From Baffinella frigidus (lineage: Eukaryota > Cryptophyceae > Cryptomonadales > Baffinellaceae): a stretch of DNA of 20,859 nucleotides. Below the pieces are notes generated by a model that worked only from the letters and a program-made list of their open reading frames with translations, did no database searches and had not been told where the DNA came from. Of the stretch, positions 1 through 10,158 are shown piece by piece. The position numbers and the translations under genes are program-made. The stretch's first letter is position 1. Each line of letters starts with the position of its first letter. The DNA is taken from NCBI GenBank assembly GCA_026770585.1, contig MU646386.1:570499-591357 (forward strand), written 5' to 3'.

Positions 1-2
1 CC

Positions 3-183
3 CCCCCTCCTCCCATCGAGATCCCGGAGCCCGTGCCGCTCCCCGCCGCGCCGACGCCGCCGGCGCCGCAGCCCGTGGAGCAGCAGGAGGACAGGCAAAA
101 GCTGGACGTGGAGCAGGTGGAGGTGGCAGCGGCGCGTTTGCCGCCTCCTGTGTACGCGCCGCAGCCTCAGCACCCTCCTGCAG
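3..183 (+). CDS. Exon A: Pro/Glu-rich N-terminal segment (5' end cut by window)
   Basis: The frame from base 3 is open and reads Pro-rich then acidic (IEIPEPVPLPAAPTPPAPQP, then EQQEDRQKLDVEQVEV, then PPPVYAPQPQ). It ends at CTGCAG|GTGCCC in phase 1. The composition indicates a disordered linker with no recognised domain. The exon starts upstream of the window, and a telomere-like tract begins six bases after the donor. Its assignment to this gene rests on strand, position and exact phase fit with the next exon. Confidence 0.6.
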
Positions 184-3100
184 GTGCCCCCCCTAAACCC
201 TAAATCCTCAACCCTAAACCCTAAATCCTCAACCCTAAACCCTAAACCCTAAACCCTAAACCCTAAACCCTAAACCCTGAGCCCTAAACCCTAAACCCTA
301 AACCTTAAACCCTACCTCCGCCCCTCAAGAGTGCACCGCCCGCCCTGAAAGGTCGAGTAAGTCAACCGTGCTTCCGAGTAGCCCCTGTAACACCCCCTCC
401 CCCAGACCAACAACACGTGCAACGGTTCTGTTTGAAAAAAAAAACTAAAATACCCTTGTGTTTTAGTTCTAACAAAACGCATGGCGCTCCACAGCGGAGT
501 CTGCCCCCCCCGCGCCCGCGCCCGCGCCCGCTCCCGCGCCGGAAGCGGCGACAGAGGTACACTCCACCTTTTCGTTACCTTATCCGTAGGAATCCCCCTA
601 TGTCCCTACGGGTTGCCTACCGTAGGGTCCTAGGTCTTATCGCTTAGGGGTTATTCAAAATCCCGTTGTCCCTTTGAAGTCCGCTGTGTGGACCCCTCGC
701 CCTCCCCAACAATCCGCAACGGTTTTTGTTTCGGGCAGCGCATCGACTCCCGCATTGCCGAACAACGCCAGCGTGGTTTCAGCGATCATGTCCGACCCGT
801 AGGTGCTGAGTGTGTCGGTCTTGATTACCACGGTGGCGATGCTTGCCTGGCCACTTAGCAGCCACCGGGGGTATCACGGATACAGCCCATCCGAACGATT
901 TGTACTAGAATCTTATCCATTCCTATGGATTCCAACGGATTTCCACTCGGATTTCCGGGGGGGGGGGAACTCGGCGTCTGCTAAGTGGCGTGTCAGATGA
1001 AACCCCTCACGACACCCTGCACGACCACCACGCACGAGTGTTGGTTTGACCTGGGAGAACAAGTCAGTTCACACGGAATTTGTACCAACTTTCCTGCTAA
1101 GTGAGTCGCGCCGGGCGGGAACGGGTTTAGCGCACCGACGTCTCTTGCCAAATAATCCTCAACCCTCAACCTCAAACCCTGAAATGTTGCCCGGAATGCA
1201 GGCGGACGCGCAGGATGCAGCGGCGGCGGAGAGTGTTCCGGAGAGCGTTTCGGAGGCGCTGTCCGCGGGGGGCTCCGTGTCTGCGTCGGAGGACGAGGTC
1301 ACGCCCGCCAACTCTAGCCGGTTTCTGCTGCGATCCTTCGTTGAATGTAGGGTGGATAGCATGCGGTGTTGCGCTGCGGTTTGCTCTTTGGCATCGGCCC
1401 TCCGTAGGCACCTCCTGGACACGAGGCCTGACGTTCTAGTGACCCCTGCACGGAACCGTTGGCCCAATGACCCGGGAAGAAATCGAATGTTGCCTGTTTC
1501 CAGGGTTTCTCGAGAACGTGGTCACACACCGCTCCGCTCGCACAGGAGGCCCAAGTGTATGTGCCTAGGACCACCCTGCTCCTGCGGCGTGATGGATCAT
1601 GATTCCAAGTAACCGCTGCCGAGCGAGAAGGAAGCAGTCCATCTAAACGTAATCCATAGGCCCTACGGATCAAAACCGTAGGGACATAGGGGGTTCCTAC
1701 GGAAAAGCCCAGGTCGATTTTCGACCTTGGCTTTTGATTTCGTGGCAAACTCGCTCGACAGCGGGCTTGTAAAGCAACGCTCTGACCCCGCGCCACTCCC
1801 GACCGCAAGACCGCACCGCCCAAGCCCTAACCCCTAACCCCGAATCCCTCCCGATCGCAGGACCACTCAGCCTCGGCGCCGCCCTGAGCGCACCCTGCAC
1901 TGAGCAATGGCTCCAACGTCATCCCGAGGCGGGCTCGTCCTACGTTATTCCGAGGTGGGCTCGTCCTACAGGGGTACCTCACTCATAAGAAACCGCCCCC
2001 CCCCTAGGACCACCGTAGGGCCCTAGCCATAGGCCTACTGTAGGGTCCTAGGTGGAGGCGGTTTCTTATGAGCGAGGTACCCCTGTAGCCTTGGTGCTCA
2101 CACCTGCTCCGCGCGCACACGCCCGGCTTCTCACCGCTCTCCAGAGCCACGGGGGTGGGCGGGGTGCGGATCACGTTTCAGGCGGGAATCGGAGCCGGTG
2201 CTCTAGATTCCGCCGGGTCTTGACTTTTGCCTGTCTGACGGCTTTTGCCTGTCTGAGAATCGGAGAGGCGGGGCACGTCTGCCTCTCGCGGGCAGCTCCC
2301 GTCGCCCTCTGCCGCAGGTGTCCAGGGGTACTTCGCCCTCATAAGAACCCCCCCCCCCCCTTTGGACCCCCGTAGGGCCCTAGGCATAGCCCTACTGTAG
2401 GGTCCTTGAGGGGGGCGGTTTCTTATGAGCGAGGTACCCCTGTAGGGCGGCGCGAAGATGCCGCGGTAGCAGGGGGGGGGTCGCGTTCCGAGGCGGGCCT
2501 GTCCGTAGAGTAGGGTCTTTTCAGAAGGCGCGCTGCAGCGTGCTGCGCCCGGGCGGGCCGAGGCCGTTTTTTGCGTAGGTACATTGGCGAGAGGCGCCCC
2601 TGTAGGAAGGTGCGTGTCGGTAGTTTCGAGAGGGGAGATGCGTTTGTTACATGTACGGATCGAAGCCAACATGCTTCGAGAATGTTCTCTCTGGGAGAGG
2701 AAGCGTCCGGGGCGTCAAGGAATTGAATACATTAGCCGTGAGTGGAGAAAGCATAGTTCGTTGCAACCAACATGAAAAGGGGGGGCACGGGGAGAGGTGG
2801 GGGGGGGCTCCTAGGGGGGGGCGGTTTCTTATGAGTGAGGTACCCCTGTAGCACGACTGCGCATGAGCACGAGCCAGGAGGCGGGGGAGGCTAGGCCCTA
2901 CGGCACCCTGCAGTGTGGTGGTGGTGGTTGACTTGTTCTCTCTCTCTCCCGCAGTAGCCGTGAAAAGAGCGAGAGAGAAGAGTTGATTGAAACCAACGCG
3001 GCCAGTTTTTTGCAACCATTGTTAATCCTGGCCAGCTTGTTGAAACGTACTGCGAGAACGACTCGAGGCAGCCGCACATTGAGGGACGTTCTTCACGGAG

Positions 3101-6100
3101 CTTTCCCGGCATTCCGAGATAGCCCTCTACCATTTCCTGGTACAAATTTTACAATCACCACTTGTATTCCCTTTCCCGGGATTGGAATGGCCGGATTTTC
3201 TTGAAGCGACTAGATGGACCGAGCAGAAAATCCGGCCATTCCAATCCCGGCCATTCCACATGCCAAAAGTGAATCAACTTTTGTATCGATGCAACCTCGC
3301 ACCGATTGGATCATTTCCAATTCAAGGCAGATCCGGAAACTCAGCCGACCGCCTAAAGTTTTGGATATTCACACACACGGTAGGAAACGTGATCGTGGGC
3401 CCCGATGGCCCCCAGGACTTAAGGCGGGCCCACGGGGCGGGTTTTGCTCGCACCATCGATCTGAATAGCTAAGAGGGACGCCCGCGGCGCCGCGCGTCTG
3501 ATGCTGTGTCTAACTTTCACGGGGCCCCCTTGGGAGCCCCGTGAGCCCCGTGGGACCCGCCGCGCCCATGGGCGGATGCCCCCAAAGTCAAAACACCGTT
3601 TTACTACAGATGATGAATTGGTTGATTAGATGGACTTTTGGGGGTTGAGTCAATTTTAACAACTTTTGGCCAGTTTCACAACTTCCAAGAACGAATGGCT
3701 CAATGGCCGGACGATTTTGCCTTTCCAGGAATGGGTCCATCTATTCCGTCGGGAAGCGTACAAAATCCGGGATTGGAATGGCCGGAGTTGGCTTTCCAGG
3801 AATTTCCGTGAAGAAAGGACCTGAATGCCCGCACCACTTGCACATTCTTGGCCCTAAAACTCAGAAGCGTCCAGCCCTGGACGCTTCCCTAAGCTCGCAC
3901 CAAAGCAGCCGCTCGTACGAGGAGAGGTCGTACAACACGGATACGAAGGGGTGGGGCACGAATTGACGCACGTTTTTGGGCTTAAAATGAGTATCGAAGA
4001 CGAAATAATTTACCCCTGCTTCTTCAGACCAAATTGAAGAGCAGGACACGGTGAGATCTTTGCCGTTTTCAAAAGTTGAAATAATTAACTTTTGAGCGAG
4101 CTGCGGCGCGCTAAAATTTGCTCATTTCCCTGTGATCGGATAATTGACGCAGTCTTTACCACACAATCCCAGGCAAAATCGCGTGTGAGATGTGTCCTAA
4201 ACGGGGAATGTGTTGTAAAGACTGATTTTGCCCCATTTGCTGACCGAAAGCACTTTTAAGATATAAAAATAATCTCGGTACATATCTTAAAAGTGAGATT
4301 GTTATTTTTGTACCTGGGTGAAATTCAAACGTTTTGTTTTGTGTGGTAAAGATTGCGTCAATTTTCGAAGATGCGTCAATTATGACCAATCCCTTCCTAC
4401 CTGACGCTCTGAAAAAAGCTCAAAAATTTAGACCAGAATAGATTTCTTCCCGTTTCCTCGCAAAAGCTCGGGCCGAAGATGCGAAAACCGCTCTACATGC
4501 CGGTAATTGCCGAACCGTCGCAAGAACGCAACTTCTCTGGAAAACATTCTCGAAACATGTCCCTGAAATTACGCTTTACCACAGGACGTACCACTCCTTG
4601 CTGACATGCTGACAGGCCTGCTGAAAAAGGGCTACGACCCCTTTGACCGGGCACCAGGGCACAGGAAAATACAACGTTTGTTCCCTCTCCTTCTCTGCAC
4701 GGTGGTGTGGAAGAATCCCTGCAAGGTCAAACCTTACAGAGTCGTCGCCCCAGATGACTACCAAAGTCTTCGAAAACGCGCGCGCGCCAGAGGCACTAAA
4801 GCCGAGCAAATGGATCGCGGCTCGACGGGTCCAGGGGAAAGTCGCTTCTGTTGGGATTTTCGGGGGGGCGGACAAGCTCGTGGATGAGCTGGCACTAGGT
4901 ATGAAGGGACTCAAAGAGGTTCTGCCCTGGCCCGACAAAGAGCTCCTTTTTCCTCTCGACCCGACCCTCTGTTCGGGCCCCGTGCTGGTGTGGGCCTTTT
5001 CTCAAAGTCTGCGCGATGCGCAGGAGGAGTTGGAACTGGCGTGGTTCAAATACGAGAAGGACGACGTTGACAGGGTGCAGTATCAGGGACAACTGCGCGG
5101 GCGTTCGAAAGCGGGGCTTGGGTGTATGCAGGGGAGGGACGGGGTGCGCTATGAGGGTCATTGGCAGAATAACCAGGTCTGTTCAAGGTCCCTCAGAGCC
5201 ACCTCCAGATCTCAAGCTCAATGCTGATTGTCCAGGCCCCAGCCATCCATCCACGCCATTCCGACTTCGGCCGACACCTCTAAATCCCAACCCGCCAAAC
5301 TCCCCCAGCCCCAGAACTTTGTTGCCCCCACTCCCGACCTTCCCCTTCTCGTTCGCTGCTGCATTTCTGTCACCGTTGCAAGATGCGAAAGACGATTGCG
5401 AAGCTGAAGGCACGTGTCTGCCCCAGAGGGCCGGCCTGGGAGTCGAGCACACCTCCGACGGAATCTACGAAGGACAATTCAAGGTACGTGTTCTGCGTGG
5501 GCATCGTGCGTGTTTGCCATCTTGCTTTCGCCAGCACACGAGCGGTATCTTAGGTCCTGATCTGGCAGCGCCTTCATGGAAGGGGATACATGGTGGACAT
5601 GTTGGTGCCGATCCGTAAATACACCAACTTTTCTCTCCTGCGCCAATGCAGGACATCCCGCCTGCGGAGACTCCGACGACTGTCGACCAATCTAACTTCG
5701 GAACAAGACAGAATCTGTCCCGCGAATCCCGCTATCGTAGGCGTCCGACGCCGAAGATAAGGGTGTAAATGGTATTTTAGGCATACAATCATGCTATATC
5801 ACGCCTTTTTATGTGGACAGATAGTGGTATGTTCCGAGATGAAATCGGGGCTTTTCCTGGTACAAAGTCTGCCGGGTTTAGTCTCCCCCTGCTACAAACG
5901 CTACCCGGTTCAGTCTGCAAGGTTCAGTACAAAATCAACCCGGTGCAGTACAAAAGCTGTCCGGTTCAGTGACTCTCCACCTGATTCAGGAGGACATGCG
6001 CCACGGGCTCGGGGTTTTTAACAAGAAGAATGGCGCGGTGTACACGGGCGAATGGGAGCGGGTATGCACCTTTATCCGGGGAAACCTATTTTTCTTTCAT

Positions 6101-6810
6101 TTCCTGGCACCGAAAATTGCTACACCAATGCTTTAATTTCACTAGTAAGAACGAATTGTGTAGTAATTTTTGATGCCAGGAAATGAAAGAAAAACAGGGT
6201 TCCCCAGATAAATCCACCTCCCCTCTGTGCGTGACGCCCCGTGTGTTCTGAACTCAAAAGTTTTTTGGCCTGTGGCCCTGGTCTTACAAGGCCTTCGCGG
6301 AAGGGAACACACGGAGACCATGTTTGTTTTGATCCGCAATACACGCACGTTTCTCTCTTCTTCCAGGGAGATTCGCCTGACGCTCCGCTTAGCAGCCCCC
6401 GATGCCTATCTTCTCCGGATTTCCGGGGATCAGTTCAAGCCCCTCTCCCTGTTTTGAATTGCAATGTGTACCAGAATAGTTGAGATGGGCCGCTTTGTGA
6501 ATTCACTGTTGGCTGCTAAGTGGGACGCGCGGCACAGCATGCTCATGTCCTAAACCCTCAACCCTCAACCCTCAACCCTCAGCCCTAAACCATAAACCCT
6601 AAACCCTAAACCCTAAACCCTGAACCCGCAACCCTAAACCCTAAACCGCTTTCCCCAGGGAGATTGGCACGGCGACGGGCTCGTGAAGCAGAACACACGC
6701 ACCGGAGAGAAGGAGACCTTTGTGCACTGGAGCTTCGGCTTCGCTATCTCGCAAGGTTGCCCTACACCCGACACCCTACACCCTACACCCTACACCCTAA
6801 ACCCTAAACC

Positions 6811-6856
<46 letters not shown>

Positions 6857-9800
6857 ACCCTGAACCCTAAGGCGTAAACCCTAAACCAGGCCTCACCTCG
6901 CTCCCGCTGGTGCTTACGCGCGTTGCCCAGGTTCCTCGCCCCGGCCCCGACGCATGTGGGTATCTTTATCCGGAGAAACCTATTTTTCATTGCCTGGCAA
7001 CTAAAATTACTACACAAATGCTTTATATTACTAGTAAGAACGAATTGTACAGTAATTTTCGTTGCCAGGAAATGAAAGAAAAAAGTTTACCCGGAAAAAA
7101 CTAGGCTGTAAAGGCACCTAAGTGCATCCACTTGGGTGGCCTCATAACCTTGCATCATTAGACGCCCTTCGAGCCGAGATACCCACCACGCGCCACTTAC
7201 ATCGCGTGTTTCTGAATCCGCAACACCAAGCCCCACACCCTACACCAGAAACCCGAACCCTACACCCTACACCCTACACCATACACCCTAAACCCTACCC
7301 CCTAACCAACCCCCCCCCCGACCCCAGGTGCAGAAAGAGGCAGTGCGGGTAGCGGCAACAGCGCGGGGTAAACCCTAAACCCTAAACTCTAAACCTTAAA
7401 CCCTGAACCTTAAACCCTTCACCCTAAACCCTAAACCCTCCTGAACCCTAGACCCTAAACACTAAAACCTAAACACTAAACCCTACATCCGACACCCTAA
7501 ACCCCACACCCTAAACCAGAAATGGCGGAGGACGCGAGGGCGCAATGTGAGCCAGAGGAACCGGCGTGTTTGTAAACCCTGAACCCTGAACCCTAAACCC
7601 TAAACCCTAAACCCTAAACCCTAAACCCTAAACCCTAAACCCTAAACCCTAAACCCTTAACCCTAAACCCTCAACCCTGAACCTTAAACCCCAAACCCCA
7701 AACCCCAAACTCCAAACCCCAAACCCCAAACCCTCAACCAGGAAAGCGCGGGCGGACTTTAAATATGAAGAGAAGGTGAGGGTGGTGGAGGAAGGGGTGG
7801 TTGCAGCGGCGAGAAAGATGCAGCTGGAAGAGAAAGCGAAGTTGACGTCCAAATCCAGCTGAGGCGATGTTGATGGTCAGAGTTCAAGGCATAGGATCTG
7901 TAGGGTCCTAGGGGGGGGGGGGTCGTATGAGCGAGGTACCCCTGTAAAGGGCTCTTCATCGACGTGACGCTCACGCACAAGGCCCGGAAAGGAGTCAAGA
8001 GGGTGAGTAAAGCGGAGAGAGATTAGGAGGGAGAGTGAAGCGGGGAGAGATGGGCGCAAATAAATACTCATCAACGTTCAGCCGGCATCACTCGTAAGGA
8101 CGTGCGGCTTGTTGCGGGATGGAAGTACAGGGTACCTCGCTCATATGAAACGCCCACCCCCCCTTGGACCACCCTAAGGCCCTAGGCATAAGCCTACTGT
8201 AGGGTCCTATGGGGGGACGTTTTCTAATGAGTGAGATACCCCTGTACCACCTCGGTAAGCTCAGACTCAGTGCAGGGAGGGACGTGGGGGCAGAAGCCTA
8301 AACATGTCTACTTACGAGAATCGACGCCCGATGACACACCGTCGACAAAACGCCAGATGTGTGGGGAACTGGCTTAAAATCGCAGGTCATGAGTCTCGGG
8401 CAACTTAATCGAACTTCCTAAGATGTTGACTGAAAAGGAGTTGCGTGGGAATGGGCAAACGGCTTCAAGCCTTGACATCCGTGAAGACTTGGCGCGTGTT
8501 TGGTTACGTGCAGCGTTCAGAAGACAAGTCTCGTTTCGAAACTCCTTGAATCTCACCACCAACACAGAGTAGGGTCGCAGGATTGCATTTCGAGATTCAG
8601 AGCTGCGCAGGAGGAGGGTCACCGATCGTCCCTAGGGTAAGGAGTCTGGGGATACAGCCCCGTGTAGGATGACCGGAGTGACTTCGGCCATACTCGACGG
8701 GGCTGAATCTCCAGAAGGAGCCTTGCAGGGGAGCTTTCCACTGGACCCCCTAGCCTGGTTCGCAGAGTGCGCATGATCTCTTCTTATCCTGATAGATCCT
8801 GCTCAAACACAGCTTGCGTGTGGGTGAAGCGCTCCCCCCAGGCTTCCCCGGCCTGGTGTGCAGAGGGGCACAGAGAACCGCTCCGGATCCTTCAGGTCCT
8901 TGAGGTTCTTCGAGCTCCCAACATAGGCGGACACCGGAACTTGTTCTGCAGAAAAGCCCCCGGAACACTCGTCCTCGCCCCGAAGTGAGGGTCCCCCCTC
9001 GTATCCAACATGGCCACCGTGTATTCCCTTTCAGGTTCAGGGTTTAGAATTCAGGGTTTGGGGTTTAGGATTTAGAGTTTGGGATTTAGGGTTCCGAGTT
9101 TCGTGTTTCAGGTTTCAGGTTTCGGGTTTCGGGGTTTGGGTTTGGGGTTCAGGGTTTAGGGTTTTGTGTTGAGATGTTGAGGTTTGGGGTGTAGGGTTTA
9201 GGGGTTATGGGGTAGGGGTTAAGGGTTTGGGTTTAGGATGTAGGATGTAGGTTTTAGAACAAATATTAAGAAAACGGCCCCCCGAATCCAGTCTGTGTTC
9301 TTAAGCTATGGTTCCTTACAGCCCCAATACCCCTGTATGATTGAGAACTCCGACCACGGTACGCCCGTGGCGTTTTTCCACGAGACATCTCGTGATTGCC
9401 CATCAACGTCCTTTTCACCAGCATAGGCGGACACTCGAACTTGTTCTGCAGGAAAGCCATGCGTCCTCTTCACGGATTTGACCGTCCCGCACAACAAACA
9501 GAAATTAGGAGATAGAGTTCAAAGTTTGGGGGTTTGGGTTTTGGGTCTAGGCTTGAGACTTGAGGCTTGAGGCTTAAGAGTTTGGGGATTAGGGATTAGG
9601 GATTAGGGTTTAGGGTTCAGGGTTTTGGGTCTGGGGTCCAGGGTTTATGTTTTGGGGTTTAAGGTATGGGGTTTAGGGTTTAAGGTTCAGGGTGTAGGGT
9701 TGAGGTGTTAGAATTTAGGGTTTAGGGTTTAGGGTTTCGGGTTTTCAGAGGTTTCGGGTTTCGAGTTTCGGGGTTTAGCGGTTTAGGGTTCAGGGTTCAG

Positions 9801-10119
9801 GGCTTAAGTTTTGGGGATCAAGATTGAGGGTTTAGGGTTTAGCGGTCAGGTTTCAGGGTTCAGGGTTTAGGGTTTAGGGTTTGGTGTTTGGTGTTTAGGG
9901 TTCAGGGTTCAGGGTGTAGGCTTCAGGGTTCAGGGTTTGGGGTTTAACATTGGAAGTTTTGGGGGTAGAGCTTAGGGTTTGGGGTGTAGGGTGTAGGGTT
10001 TAGAGTTTAGGGTTTAGGGTTGAGGGGCCAAAGGTTAGGGTTCAAACCCGACGAGGTTTAGGTGTAGGGTTTAGGGTTTAGGGTTTAGGGTTCAGGGTTG
10101 AGAGTTGAGGGTTGAAGGT

Positions 10120-10158
<39 letters not shown>

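Larger units (their letters stand above)
1298..5023 (+). other. Intron C-D (3.7 kb), repeat-filled, no gene
   Basis: It contains foldback elements (1650-1712, 1967-2087, 2321-2444, 2808-2850, 3176-3250, 4142-4363), a short hairpin at about 1706-1735 (AGGTCGATTTTCGACCT core), two tandem CCGAGGNGGGCTCGTCCTA units (1923-1968), and a GC-rich palindromic stretch at 3395-3545. Open frames here (for example 4643 onward) show no recognised domain outside exon D. Confidence 0.6.
6756..7327 (+). repeat. Intron G-H: telomere-like tracts plus a MITE
   Basis: Tract 6765-6885 begins soon after the donor and contains eight CCCTCAA units in a row after CCCTACA units. A second tract (about 7230-7310) precedes the exon H acceptor. 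Between them lies a family-3 element. No gene apart from the candidate microexon at 6931. Confidence 0.8.

Noticed and set aside
190-316. Chromosome end (true telomere)
   Set aside because: The tract is short, has coding exons on both sides, and similar tracts recur through 20 kb in both orientations.
1046-1612. 188-codon open frame as a single exon
   Set aside because: Only 1202-1297 has the acidic Ala/Ser/Glu composition and phase fit; the flanks read as intron. The 3' limit of exon C remains open.
2178-3015. Minus-strand open frames covering two MITE copies
   Set aside because: They include RGTSLIRNRPP-type residues that are simply the translated MITE termini; no family is recognised.
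4643-5023. Upstream part of a 194-codon open frame ending in exon D
   Set aside because: The frame stays open but shows no domain or MORN pattern before 5024, and a usable acceptor lies right before the helix. It could be a longer exon D; kept only as a boundary doubt.
6765-7740. CRISPR array
   Set aside because: The repeats are contiguous 7-mers without spacers, in a eukaryotic gene.
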